64,000 nt of DNA. Source: Chlamydiota bacterium (GTDB lineage: Bacteria; Chlamydiota; Chlamydiia; Chlamydiales; Parachlamydiaceae). Location of the stretch: NCBI GenBank assembly GCA_013287905.1, contig JABDCW010000001.1, positions 29,102 through 93,101 of the forward strand, given 5' to 3'. The first letter of the stretch is position 1, and each line of letters opens with the position of its first letter. A program made the translations under genes and the position numbers. The notes beneath the pieces were generated by a model that did no database searches, was not told where the DNA came from, and saw nothing but the letters and a program-made list of their open reading frames with translations. Below, piece after piece: positions 26,856-35,759 of this stretch.

Positions 26856-28586
26856 ATGAATACCGAATCAGTAGATTATAAAGAAACAAAAGAAACAGCC
26901 GATCAAGATCTGGAAGAGATAAATATAGAGATAAATATTCAGACAGATGATAAAGATCTTGACAAAGAGGCTGATGAGGCTTTAAATAACCCTCAAACAG
27001 ATCTGAAAGATGAGAACCCCATGGCAGAAGAAAATAGTCCAGGGCCCGACAGTCCAAAAAAACATTTTGAAAAGTTTTTACAAGAACTGGCTTTGCTTGA
27101 CGATGTGGATAAAAAACTGGAGTTTGGGATTGATTTTATGGAAAAATCGATTGCTCAAACCGGAACCCCTCATTTCAAAAGCTTTTGGGAAGCGAGAACC
27201 ATTTGTCTGGAGCTATTTAAAGAAAATATTTCTCCCCCATTGCGTGCCGTATTGTGGGCAAAGTATAATGATTTATCCAAAGAGGCCAGGCGCTTAAAAG
27301 ATCTTCTCGATGAACAAAGTACTTTTGCCGTTGAGCAAATTGAGATTGCCATAAAGGATTTAGAGCAACATATTGCCGATAATTCTACTCAAAAGCTGCC
27401 CCCAATTGATTTTGGATCTCTTAGCGACATTTTATCGGAACATTTTCCGGAATATCTGGATTGGCAACAGAAATTAAATGGTTTAAATACCCAGGCATCC
27501 CGGATTAATGCGTTGAGAAAAGAATTGATCCGTACGGAAATGCGCGTAAGGCAAAAAAATAAATTTTTTCAGAGGCTTTCTGCTGCAGGGGACAGCGTAT
27601 TTCCCTTACGTAAAGATCTGATAACGAAGATCAGCGATCAATTTATGGCCGATATCGACGCTTTTATTGCAAATGAATTTAAAAATAAAAAAAGAACGCA
27701 ATACCTCTCTTTGTTACGGGAGAAAATTAAGTCTTTGCAAAATGTTGCCAAATTGCTGACATTGAATACACAGGCCTTTACGCATACGAGAATGCATTTA
27801 AGCGAATGCTGGGACATTCTTAAAAACGAAGAAAAGCTGCGAAAAAAGGAACGCACAGAACAGCGTGCCGTATTAAAGCAAAACTTTGACCAGGCATTTG
27901 CAAAACTGCAGGCATTTAAAGAAGGATATCAATCTTCTGCATTCTCGTTTAGTGAAGCGAGTGCGATGGTTGATGCAATGGGTATTGAATTTTGTCGTTT
28001 GGAGTTAGACCCTTCCGAACGCCATGAATTGCGTGAAGCATTTGTTGCTGTCCGCCAAGTGCTTTTGGATCAAATGCAAGTAGAAGAAAAAGCTCGTTTG
28101 GAAAAGCAGGAAGAAAAAGAAAATCAGCAAAGGCAGAAAATTTTAGAATTAAAATCGTCTCTTGATTCATTGATCAGAAAGAGCGAAAGCACAGAACTTG
28201 ATACGTTAGCGGCTGGTCGTGATGAAATAAGCAGGGCTTCACAAGCTTTATCGATGAATAAAATTGAGAAGGTTGAAATCGATCGTCAACTAAAAATCTT
28301 GAAAGACCGCATCGCAGAAAAAAAAGAGCAATCATTACTCTCTTTATCAGATGATGACCGCAATTCCCTGGAAAACCTTAAAAGTGTCTTAAGTCAACGA
28401 AAAGAGCGCAAGCAGAGTATTAAAGAACAAATTGATCAATATAAGAAATCAAGCAGCCTTTCCGGGTTAGATTTTGAGCAGGCGATGAATTTCAACATGC
28501 ATCTGGCCGAAGAAACGGAACGATTAAAAAAGATCAATCAAAGCATTAAAGAGATAGAAGAAAAAATTGCTGAGCTGGAAAGTTGA
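26856..28586 (+). CDS. Large coiled-coil protein conserved in chlamydiae (CT768-like)
   Basis: The 576-residue protein is highly charged. Residues 1-65 are acidic and probably disordered, and most of residues 130-576 is helical, with heptad-like Leu/Lys/Glu patterns, notably 415-490 and 500-576 (QSIKEQIDQYKKSS, EIEEKIAELES). No signal peptide or membrane segment is seen. I recognise no enzymatic motif. Its place between miaA and the nadD-rsfS-fabF group matches the position of the hypothetical coiled-coil protein CT768 in C. trachomatis, which supports orthology but not a function. A structural role in the cytoplasm is possible. Confidence 0.65.
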   Translation: MNTESVDYKETKETADQDLEEINIEINIQTDDKDLDKEADEALNNPQTDLKDENPMAEENSPGPDSPKKHFEKFLQELALLDDVDKKLEFGIDFMEKSIAQTGTPHFKSFWEARTICLELFKENISPPLRAVLWAKYNDLSKEARRLKDLLDEQSTFAVEQIEIAIKDLEQHIADNSTQKLPPIDFGSLSDILSEHFPEYLDWQQKLNGLNTQASRINALRKELIRTEMRVRQKNKFFQRLSAAGDSVFPLRKDLITKISDQFMADIDAFIANEFKNKKRTQYLSLLREKIKSLQNVAKLLTLNTQAFTHTRMHLSECWDILKNEEKLRKKERTEQRAVLKQNFDQAFAKLQAFKEGYQSSAFSFSEASAMVDAMGIEFCRLELDPSERHELREAFVAVRQVLLDQMQVEEKARLEKQEEKENQQRQKILELKSSLDSLIRKSESTELDTLAAGRDEISRASQALSMNKIEKVEIDRQLKILKDRIAEKKEQSLLSLSDDDRNSLENLKSVLSQRKERKQSIKEQIDQYKKSSSLSGLDFEQAMNFNMHLAEETERLKKINQSIKEIEEKIAELES

Positions 28587-28601
28587 TCCTTACCCACAAA
28601 T

Positions 28602-29243
28602 ATGGAAATTAGTGCTTTTGATTTAGATCATACTTTGTTAAATAGCAATAGCAGTTTTCAATTTGGCCGCTATCTTTGCAGGCGAAAGATATTTTCTTCC
28701 AGAGCGCTCATGTTCATTTACGCATGTAGTTTTCTTCACCTTAGCGGAATTTTTTCATTAAAGCGACTGCATGAATGCGCTTTTCATTATCTTTTTAGAG
28801 GTGTTCTTGTTGCGAAGATTCAAACTTTGGCCTGTGAATTTGTGAATGAAACTTTGGATCAGCTATTGTATGATCCTGCTATAGAACAATTAAATTTAGC
28901 CACAAAGACAGGTCATTTAACTGTCCTGCTTTCCAGTTCTCCGCAGTTTCTTGTAGAACCGATTGCTAAACGATTAGGGATATCTCAGTGGAAATCTACT
29001 GAATATGGCATAGACGATAAAAAGTGCTATTCACATATAGCCAAACTGATGTTAGGGGAAGATAAAGCTTTGTATGTTAAAGAACTAGATAAAACTGCAT
29101 GTAAATCTTCCCTAAACATTACCGCTTATTCCGACAGTTATTATGATCTTCCGTTTCTATTATCGGCCAAAAGGGCTGTTGGAGTCAATCCGGATCGCAA
29201 ACTAAGGGCTTTTTGCATGAAACAAAAATGGCCCATTATATGA
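28602..29243 (+). CDS. HAD-superfamily hydrolase, subfamily IB (SerB-like)
   Basis: The 213-residue protein has HAD motif I FDLDHTLL (D7, D9), a helical cap region (about 20-100), motif II LLSSSP (about 110), the motif III lysine in GEDKALYV and motif IV SDSYYDLPFL near residue 180. These are the residues needed for phosphoaspartate chemistry, so it should be an active phosphatase. Subfamily IB members act on phosphoserine, histidinol phosphate or lipid phosphates such as phosphatidylglycerol phosphate; the substrate here is unknown. The nadD start overlaps its stop codon (ATGA), so the two are translationally coupled. Confidence 0.8.
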   Translation: MEISAFDLDHTLLNSNSSFQFGRYLCRRKIFSSRALMFIYACSFLHLSGIFSLKRLHECAFHYLFRGVLVAKIQTLACEFVNETLDQLLYDPAIEQLNLATKTGHLTVLLSSSPQFLVEPIAKRLGISQWKSTEYGIDDKKCYSHIAKLMLGEDKALYVKELDKTACKSSLNITAYSDSYYDLPFLLSAKRAVGVNPDRKLRAFCMKQKWPII

Positions 29244-29854
29244 AGCAAAAACACATCGGATTGTTTGGCGGATCTTTTGATCCGATTCATTTAGGTCACT
29301 TAAATTTAGCATTGAGTATTTTGGAGCTGCGCAATTTAGATGAAGTCTGGCTATGCCCGACAGCGTTTAATCCGCTTAAACCGCAAGGGTGCCGGGCCAG
29401 TGCTGAGGATAGGCTGGAAATGATTCGTCTTGCGATAGAGGACGTGCCGGCATTAAAACTTGTCAACATCGAAATCTTTAAAAGAGGTCCATCTTTCACG
29501 GTGGATACCTTAAAACAATTATCAGAAATCCAGAAAAACGAGGGGAGAGCCGATCGTTTTTCATTGATCATTGGCGAGGATGTAGCTCGAACATTTTATC
29601 AATGGCTGATGCCGGAAGAGATCATTAAATATGCGCAAATATTCATTGGCGGGCGAGCCGGATATTTTTCAGACAATGAGTTTTTAGGCAGTGAGCCAGT
29701 GGTTCAAGCCTTAAAATTGGGAAAGACTGAAGTCCGCGTTATGGAAATTTCAAGTACAGAAATTCGAAGCCGCATTGCTAACTATTTGTATTGCGGGCAC
29801 TTACTTCCCCGAAAAGTACTGGACTACATTATAGAACATCGGCTATACTGTTAA
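29240..29854 (+). CDS. nadD: Nicotinate-nucleotide adenylyltransferase
   Basis: NadD joins nicotinate mononucleotide and ATP in NAD synthesis. The nucleotidyltransferase motif GLFGGSFDPIHLGH is at the N-terminus, ISSTEIR near residue 173 is the second ATP-binding motif, and the chain ends YIIEHRLY, all typical. Three in-frame ATGs exist (29213, 29228, 29240). The last overlaps the upstream stop as ATGA and places GGSFDP at the expected distance from the N-terminus, so it is preferred (204 residues). Residual uncertainty is limited to the start. Confidence 0.92.
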   Translation: MKQKHIGLFGGSFDPIHLGHLNLALSILELRNLDEVWLCPTAFNPLKPQGCRASAEDRLEMIRLAIEDVPALKLVNIEIFKRGPSFTVDTLKQLSEIQKNEGRADRFSLIIGEDVARTFYQWLMPEEIIKYAQIFIGGRAGYFSDNEFLGSEPVVQALKLGKTEVRVMEISSTEIRSRIANYLYCGHLLPRKVLDYIIEHRLYC

Positions 29855-29859
29855 AAAAC

Positions 29860-29877
29860 AGACCTCTTTCAAGGTCT
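29860..29877 (+). other. Small hairpin between nadD and rsfS
   Basis: AGACCT (29860-29865) and AGGTCT (29872-29877) pair across CTTTCA, just 18 bp before the rsfS start. There is no T run, so it is more likely an RNA-processing or translation-modulating structure than a terminator, if functional at all. Confidence 0.25.
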
Positions 29878-29894
29878 AATAACGAGGAATTATT

Positions 29895-30254
29895 GTGACT
29901 TTGCAAGACCGAAAAAATCTAAATGTGATAGCGCAGGCTATTTTTGATAAAAAGGGATTTAATATCCTCTCCCTGGACGTTCGGGGACTCTCCACCATGA
30001 CAGATTATTTAGTGATTGCCGAAGGGACTGTTGATCGGCATGTCAAGTCATTGGCAGGCATTATTAAGTCATCTATTCCGCAAACATCACTACATATCTA
30101 TCGCATTGATGGGGAAAAGGACGCTGAGTGGGTTATCATTGATTGCGGCGATGTGATCGTTCATTTGTTCATTCCTGAAATGCGAGAAAAATATCATTTG
30201 GAAGAGTTGTGGAGTAAAGGAAAAATTGTTGATCTCGAGATAAGCGTGCCGTAG
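29895..30254 (+). CDS. rsfS: Ribosomal silencing factor RsfS (YbeB/Iojap)
   Basis: The 119-residue protein matches the RsfS family: KKGFNILSLDVRGLSTMTDYLVIAEG, the RHVKSLAG segment, and the signature EWVIIDCGDVIVHLFIPEMREKYHLEELW. It binds ribosomal protein uL14 on the 50S subunit and blocks subunit joining when nutrients are low. The start is GTG with GAGGAA 6 bp before it. Neighbours nadD upstream and fabF downstream; the order ybeB-fabF-Nudix is the C. trachomatis CT769-CT770-CT771 order. Confidence 0.93.
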   Translation: MTLQDRKNLNVIAQAIFDKKGFNILSLDVRGLSTMTDYLVIAEGTVDRHVKSLAGIIKSSIPQTSLHIYRIDGEKDAEWVIIDCGDVIVHLFIPEMREKYHLEELWSKGKIVDLEISVP

Positions 30255-30274
30255 TGTTTAATAAGGATATCTTC

Positions 30275-31522
30275 ATGAAAAAAAGACAAATCGTAGTTAC
30301 GGGGATCGGTGTAGTTTCTTGCTTCGGCAATGATATTGAACCATTTTATTCGAGTTTATTAGCCGGTAAAAGCGGGGCTGCGGCTATCGATGCGTTCCCA
30401 TGTGAGGAATTTCCAACGCGCATTGCTGCAAAAATTACGAATTTTGATCCGGGTGATTACATCGACAAAAGGCAGGCAAGGCGCGTAGACCCATACATCG
30501 CTTATACCATGGTTGCCGGAAAAAAAGCGCTCGAGTATGCCAAAATTGACCCCCAGGCCTTGGAAAAATTAAATAAGCAAAGATGCGGGATCATCATTGG
30601 ATCCGGGATGGGTGGAATGGAGACATTCGCTAATGGTGTTCAAACCCTTTTGGAAAAAGGGATAAGACGGGTCACCCCTTTTTTTGTGCCCTTTATCCTT
30701 AGCAATATGGGGGGCGCACTTTTAGGAATAGACTTAGGGTTTATGGGGCCAAATTACTCTATTTCTACCGCTTGTGCAACAGCGAATAATTCGATCATTG
30801 CCGCAGCAGATCACATTTATCAAGGGGCGGCGGACCTGATGATCTGCGGGGGAGTGGAAGCACCTATTATTCCCATGGGTGTTGCCGGCTTTTGCGCATG
30901 CAAGGCCCTGTCGCAGCGAAACAATTCCCCGGAAAAAGCTTCAAGGCCATGGGACCGCGGCAGAGATGGATTTTTGATGGGCGAGGGGGCCGGGGTCCTT
31001 GTTCTCGAAGAGCTCGAGCACGCCCTTTCCCGTGGGGCTCCCATACTTGCCAGATATTTAGGCGGTGGTGTTTCCTGCGATGGATATCATATGACCGATC
31101 CCAGAGACGATGGGGAAGGGGTTGCTTTATGTGTTCGCAATGCATTGGCGAATGCAGGAGTGTCCCCGGACGAAGTCAATTATATTAACGCGCATGCGAC
31201 ATCGACCCCTCTTGGGGATATGGCCGAAGTCCGGGCCTTAAAGAAAATATTTCAGGATCCGCAAAAGATTGTGATGAATGCGACAAAATCGATGATTGGA
31301 CATAGTCTTGGCGCTGCCGGGGGATTGGAAGCTGTCGTCACAGTAAAATCAATTGTAGATAAAATGGTGCACCCTACCATTAATTTAGATGATCCCGAAC
31401 CTGAGCTTTCTTTCCATGTACCGACAAAGGCTGAATTTCTGGAAATTGTCGTTGCCATTTCTAATTCATTTGGTTTTGGCGGTCATAATGCAACGATTGT
31501 GTTAGCACCATATAAAGGTTAG
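30275..31522 (+). CDS. fabF: 3-oxoacyl-[acyl-carrier-protein] synthase II
   Basis: FabF elongates acyl-ACP by condensation with malonyl-ACP in fatty acid synthesis. The catalytic triad is visible: Cys167 in STACATAN, His in NAHATSTPLGD (near 308) and His in SMIGHSLGAAGG (near 344), with the C-terminal NSFGFGGHNA. A GTG at 30254 is in frame, but AAGGA precedes the ATG at 30275 (MKKRQIVVTG), which matches the usual N-terminus, so that start is chosen (415 residues). The Nudix gene starts at the base after its stop. Confidence 0.96.
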   Translation: MKKRQIVVTGIGVVSCFGNDIEPFYSSLLAGKSGAAAIDAFPCEEFPTRIAAKITNFDPGDYIDKRQARRVDPYIAYTMVAGKKALEYAKIDPQALEKLNKQRCGIIIGSGMGGMETFANGVQTLLEKGIRRVTPFFVPFILSNMGGALLGIDLGFMGPNYSISTACATANNSIIAAADHIYQGAADLMICGGVEAPIIPMGVAGFCACKALSQRNNSPEKASRPWDRGRDGFLMGEGAGVLVLEELEHALSRGAPILARYLGGGVSCDGYHMTDPRDDGEGVALCVRNALANAGVSPDEVNYINAHATSTPLGDMAEVRALKKIFQDPQKIVMNATKSMIGHSLGAAGGLEAVVTVKSIVDKMVHPTINLDDPEPELSFHVPTKAEFLEIVVAISNSFGFGGHNATIVLAPYKG

Positions 31523-31948
31523 ATGATTATAGAACATTCATACGGAATTGTCCCTTTGCAAAAAAAACAAGGGGCGTGGCATGTGTTATTAATTCAACAT
31601 AGGGCTGCTGGTTATTGGGGATTTCCTAAAGGAAGACCAGAAAAAGACGAAACAGCGGAAGAAACTGCCATTCGCGAATTGCGCGAAGAAACAGGGTTGG
31701 AAGTCGTGCACTTCATTTCTGATAAAAGTTTCAACGAACAGTATTTTTTCCACCATCGCGGCAAGCACGTGTCTAAGACTGTCTCATTTTTTATCGCGGA
31801 GGTGACAGGTGATGTCATCTTGCAGATCAACGAAGTGTGCGCGGCCCAGTGGGTGCTTCTTTCCAGAGCCGATCAGGTGCTGACTTACAATAATGATAAG
31901 ACTGTGATCCGCGAGGCGCTTTCGCTTTTGGGGACAAAAGAACCATAA
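31523..31948 (+). CDS. Nudix hydrolase (Ap4A-type)
   Basis: The 141-residue protein carries an intact Nudix box, GRPEKDETAEETAIRELREETG (residues about 36-57), with the REL-EE-G core that binds Mg2+. The preceding WGFPKG is typical of diadenosine tetraphosphate hydrolases, and the orthologue at this place in C. trachomatis (CT771) is of that kind. It would clear dinucleoside polyphosphates or other toxic nucleotides. Its start directly follows the fabF stop, so it is the last gene of this operon. A perfect 32-bp inverted repeat follows it. Confidence 0.9.
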   Translation: MIIEHSYGIVPLQKKQGAWHVLLIQHRAAGYWGFPKGRPEKDETAEETAIRELREETGLEVVHFISDKSFNEQYFFHHRGKHVSKTVSFFIAEVTGDVILQINEVCAAQWVLLSRADQVLTYNNDKTVIREALSLLGTKEP

Positions 31949-31989
31949 GAAGCAATTGCAAAAGTCAAGTTCAAACGCTTTACGGCAAG

Positions 31990-32063
31990 CAAGATTAAGA
32001 TCACGATCAAGATCGAGATTAGGAATGTTCTTAATCTCGATCTTGATCGTGATCTTAATCTTG
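31990..32063. repeat. GATC-rich perfect palindrome, copy 2
   Basis: Two perfect 32-bp arms (31990-32021 and 32032-32063) flank a 10-bp centre (GGAATGTTCT). The arms repeat the core of the element at 19007-19160. It lies between the convergent Nudix gene and sctU and could terminate transcription from both sides. Confidence 0.9.
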
Positions 32064-32080
32064 TGTCCTTTTGTCCTTAT

Positions 32081-33154
32081 TTATTCCTTCTCAGTGTAAG
32101 TATAAGCATCTTCTGTGTTAAGAGCCGCAATCCATCTGAGTATTTCAGCAATTACTTCATATGTATCTTCGGGGACATATTCGTATATATCGCCATTGTC
32201 CCATAGCTGATGGGCAAGTTTAATATTACGTATGACAGGAATATTATTGTCATTCGCAATTTTAATCATTCGCTCAGCCAAAACATCTTCGCCCATGGCA
32301 ACGATGTAAGGGGCGGCATCGACGTTGCGTTTATATGCGATGCCAATGGCCAGGTGTGTCGGGTTTGTGACCAGGGCCTGGGCTTGCCTGACTCCATCGC
32401 TTGGGCCATCCTGATAGGCAATTTCTTGTGCAATTTGACGACGTTTTCCTTTAATATGGGGATCGCCTTCAGAGTTCTTATATTCTTGTTTTAATTCAAA
32501 TTTTTCCATCATCATTTCTTTGGCAAACGTTTTCTTCTGATAGGCAAAATCGGCTATGGCGACGATGATAAAGAACAAGCCGACCTTGATCACGACTTCG
32601 ATGAGAAATGCATGGAAAATTAATAGCGAGGAGGCAATGGGCATAGAAATGGACCTGATCAGTACAGGCAAGCTTGAATACATCACATCATAAATGAGCC
32701 AGGACGCAATAAAAATCTTTATCAGGGATTTAAGCAGCTCAACAAGAGTTTTCATCTTGAATTTAGCTTTGAGATTATCGACCGGATTAAATTTTTTAAT
32801 GTCTAATTTAAAGACTTCAGGAGCAAAAACAGGACCCACTGTCAAAAAAGTGATCGCCGTTCCCATAATTGAGACGAGCAATAGAATGGGCATGCTGCAG
32901 TAAAAAATAACCTCATTCGCCTGCATCATTAAATTGGAAATAGCCTGGAGCATATCGCCTTGCGATATCTGATTAAATGTCGATACAGTAAAAGACCCCA
33001 TTCTTTGATACAAAAAGTGACTCATCTGCATGACGATCCAAATCGAAGCAATGAAAGTAAAAGCCGAGGGTAAGTCCTGAGACTTAGCGATCTGCCCCTT
33101 CTTTTTGGCATCCTTTAGTTTCTTCGGAGAGGCCTTTTCGGTTTTTTCGCCCAT
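32081..33154 (-). CDS. sctU: Type III secretion export gate switch protein SctU (CdsU/YscU/FlhB family)
   Basis: The 357-residue inner-membrane protein has a basic N-terminus (EKTEKASPKKLKDAKKKGQ, typical of the family), four hydrophobic helices (about 32-48, 85-108, 145-165, 180-203) and a cytosolic C-terminal domain with the self-cleavage motif NPTH at 264-267. Cleavage between N and P switches the export apparatus from early to later substrates. SctU is needed for effector secretion, relevant to the host-directed candidates in this window. ychF is divergent from it across 170 bp, the same adjacency as CT091-CT092 in C. trachomatis, but the other expected T3SS genes (sctV and others) are not on its other side here. 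Confidence 0.95.
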   Translation of the reverse strand: MGEKTEKASPKKLKDAKKKGQIAKSQDLPSAFTFIASIWIVMQMSHFLYQRMGSFTVSTFNQISQGDMLQAISNLMMQANEVIFYCSMPILLLVSIMGTAITFLTVGPVFAPEVFKLDIKKFNPVDNLKAKFKMKTLVELLKSLIKIFIASWLIYDVMYSSLPVLIRSISMPIASSLLIFHAFLIEVVIKVGLFFIIVAIADFAYQKKTFAKEMMMEKFELKQEYKNSEGDPHIKGKRRQIAQEIAYQDGPSDGVRQAQALVTNPTHLAIGIAYKRNVDAAPYIVAMGEDVLAERMIKIANDNNIPVIRNIKLAHQLWDNGDIYEYVPEDTYEVIAEILRWIAALNTEDAYTYTEKE

Positions 33155-33323
33155 AATATTCTCCCAGAGAAAACAACTCTTCCCTTATTTCAACAAATAG
33201 AATACAATAGGAAGAGATTTTAGAGTCCCTCTTCACACTTCCCTTATTCTCAGTATAAACCTAATAAGATTGTTGTGTCAAGAAATACTTTTATTTAACC
33301 CGATTAAAATCAAGAGTTTGTAT

Positions 33324-34418
33324 ATGTCTAATCTTTCATGCGGCATTGTTGGACTTCCAAATGTTGGAAAATCTACACTCTTTAATGCATTGACATCAAA
33401 TCAGGTCGAGGCGGCCAATTACCCCTTTTGTACCATTGAGCCGAATGTAGGTACCGTAGCAGTCGATGATCCGCGGCTGAAGGTTCTTTCGGAGATTTCA
33501 CACAGTTCCAAGATCATTTATGCCTTAATAAAATTTGTCGACATAGCTGGACTTGTGGCAGGTGCCTCTAAGGGGGAAGGTTTAGGCAATCAATTTTTGA
33601 CAAATATCCGGGAAACTGACGCTATTGTTCATGTTGTCCGTTGTTTCGAGTCGGATGATGTGGTCCATGTGTCCGGGGCTGTTGATCCGATCAGAGATAT
33701 AGAGGTGATCAATCTCGAACTGATTCTTTCTGATCTGCAAATGACGGAAAATGTCATTTCCCGGTTGGAAAAGCAAGTGAAAACGAAAAAAGATCTCGTC
33801 CCCACTTATGAATTCATGGTGCGAGCACGGGATCATTTAAATGAGAGCCGTCCCATACGCACATTAGCTTTAACAGAAGAAGAAACTGCGATGATTAAGC
33901 TCTATCCGTTCATATCGGCGAAAAAAGTGCTCTATGTCGCAAATGTCTCCGAGAAAGATTTGCCTATGATGGATAATGTTTATGTGCAAAAGGTAAGGGC
34001 ATTTGCAGAATCGGAAGGGAATTTCATGATCCCTATTTGTGCTAAACTCGAGGAGGAAATCGCCCAATTGCCAGCCGAAGAACGGGCGCCTTTCCTGGAG
34101 AGCTTAGGGATGAATGAATCGGGGTTGCAGCGCATGGTTAAAGCTTCGTTTACAATGCTTGGACTTGCGACATTTTTGACAACCGGTGAGATGGAAACGA
34201 GGGCCTGGACGATTACGACGAAAACGACAGCAGCCGAAGCTGCAGGAGAAATCCATAGCGACATTCAGCGGGGATTTATCCGGGCAGAGGTGATCGCTTA
34301 TGAAGATATGGTATTGTGCAAAGGGCGGGGCAAAGCACGCGAAATGGGTAAAATGCGGGCAGAGGGAAGAGATTATATTGTAAAAGATGGCGATGTCATC
34401 CTGTTTATGCATCATTAG
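33324..34418 (+). CDS. ychF: Redox-regulated ATPase YchF (OLA1 family)
   Basis: An Obg-like P-loop protein. G1 GLPNVGKSTLFNAL is at residues 7-20 if the ATG at 33324 (MSNLSCGIVG) is used, which matches the usual N-terminus; the longer frame from 33270 adds 18 unlikely residues. G3 DIAGLVAGASKGEGLGN is present, and the C-terminal TGS-like domain carries the typical AWTI, ET/AGxIHSD, F-RAEVI and GRDYIVKDGD segments. Length 364 residues fits the family. YchF binds ribosomes and hydrolyses ATP. It is followed 20 bp later by the methyltransferase gene on the same strand, with which it may be co-transcribed. Confidence 0.95.
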   Translation: MSNLSCGIVGLPNVGKSTLFNALTSNQVEAANYPFCTIEPNVGTVAVDDPRLKVLSEISHSSKIIYALIKFVDIAGLVAGASKGEGLGNQFLTNIRETDAIVHVVRCFESDDVVHVSGAVDPIRDIEVINLELILSDLQMTENVISRLEKQVKTKKDLVPTYEFMVRARDHLNESRPIRTLALTEEETAMIKLYPFISAKKVLYVANVSEKDLPMMDNVYVQKVRAFAESEGNFMIPICAKLEEEIAQLPAEERAPFLESLGMNESGLQRMVKASFTMLGLATFLTTGEMETRAWTITTKTTAAEAAGEIHSDIQRGFIRAEVIAYEDMVLCKGRGKAREMGKMRAEGRDYIVKDGDVILFMHH

Positions 34419-34438
34419 ACCTCTATTATTGGAGTTTT

Positions 34439-35587
34439 ATGGACTTATTTGTTACATGCGCCAAGGGATTAGAACCTTTATTGGCTGAAGAATTAGAAAG
34501 TTTGGGGTATAGCTCTAGTCCTGGATTTCGCGGGGTTAACCTGAAAGATGTCTCCATGGATGCCATTTATCGCATTAATTATCAGTCGCGCATTGCAACC
34601 AGGGTATTACTGCACTTGCATCATTTTCAGTGCTATGACAGCAAATCGCTATACAATGCGGCGTTAAAAATTGACTGGCAATCCTATGTTCCTATGGGTA
34701 AGACCATTGCCATTGACTCGAACGTATCGCATCCTAAATTGCGTAACAGTCTATTTGCCGCTCAAGTGTTAAAAGATGCCATCTGCGATCAGTTGAAGGA
34801 AAAAATGGGAGAGCGCCCAAACGTCAATATTAAAAATCCCGATATTCAGCTCAATCTATACATTTATGAAAATAGGGGAGTCATCAGTTTTGATACTTCC
34901 GGGGATTCCCTTGGGAAAAGAGGATATCGCCATGAATCTGTGGAAGCTCCCATGCAGGAGAATTTAGCGGCAGCCCTTCTTACAATTGCCCGTTATCGGG
35001 GAACAGACATTCTTTGCGATCCTTGCTGCGGATCTGGCACTCTTCTCATAGAAGCTGCCTTAATTGCCTCTAAAACTGCCCCCGGCTATCTCCGGACAAA
35101 GTGGGGGTTTCAATCCCTTCCCGAATATGACGAGGCAAAATGGTTGGATGTGAAGAATCAGATCGATGCGATGCGGGTTGATTTACCAAAAAATTGCATC
35201 TTTGGTTCCGACATCAATAAGCAGGCGGTTCATGCAGCCACGGTGAATTTGCGCAGCAGCGGATTTCACCGTTCTATTGACATCATTCAATCGGATGTGA
35301 GCGAATTAAACCCGAAAGTCCCGCCGACACTTGTGATTACAAACCCTCCCTATGGGGTTCGTTTGGAGGGAATAGACCATCTCTGCCATCTCTACCGGGA
35401 AATTGGCCATTTCATGAAACGTAAAATGGCAACGGAACCAAAACCAACAAAAGGGTTTGTTTTAACAGGGAGTCCTTTATTGGCTAAAGAGGTCGGTTTG
35501 CATGTTTCAAAGCGCCATATTATTTTTAACGGGGGGATAGAGGCGAGATTGCTGGAGTTTGATATTTATAAGTGTTCCGAAGACTAG
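34439..35587 (+). CDS. THUMP-domain class I methyltransferase (RlmL N-half / YpsC type)
   Basis: The 382-residue protein starts MDLFVTCAKGLEPLLAEEL, the usual N-terminus of the RlmL/YpsC group. A THUMP RNA-binding region covers about 60-160, then a SAM-dependent methyltransferase: DPCCGSGTLLIEAAL (motif I, near 195), FGSDINKQAV (motif II) and the catalytic NPPYG near 300, typical for N-methylation of a base. E. coli RlmL makes m2G2445 in 23S rRNA; stand-alone proteins of this length are expected to act on 23S rRNA as well. A TGGAG site lies before the ATG. Downstream (35588-35759) there is only an imperfect palindrome around ATGTTCAC...GTGAACAT (about 35609-35679). Confidence 0.85.
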   Translation: MDLFVTCAKGLEPLLAEELESLGYSSSPGFRGVNLKDVSMDAIYRINYQSRIATRVLLHLHHFQCYDSKSLYNAALKIDWQSYVPMGKTIAIDSNVSHPKLRNSLFAAQVLKDAICDQLKEKMGERPNVNIKNPDIQLNLYIYENRGVISFDTSGDSLGKRGYRHESVEAPMQENLAAALLTIARYRGTDILCDPCCGSGTLLIEAALIASKTAPGYLRTKWGFQSLPEYDEAKWLDVKNQIDAMRVDLPKNCIFGSDINKQAVHAATVNLRSSGFHRSIDIIQSDVSELNPKVPPTLVITNPPYGVRLEGIDHLCHLYREIGHFMKRKMATEPKPTKGFVLTGSPLLAKEVGLHVSKRHIIFNGGIEARLLEFDIYKCSED

Positions 35588-35759
35588 GGCGTTTGGGTAT
35601 GTACATGTTCACCATGTCTATTCACTATAACTTAAGGCTGAAGGCCTGATATATAACGATGCTACCACGTGAACATTTACTTGGGTACGAATTCTATTGT
35701 CAATTGCTTATGGCTCATAATTTAGCTTGTGGCTTTGGATGCCGAGCTTTTCAAGGTCT

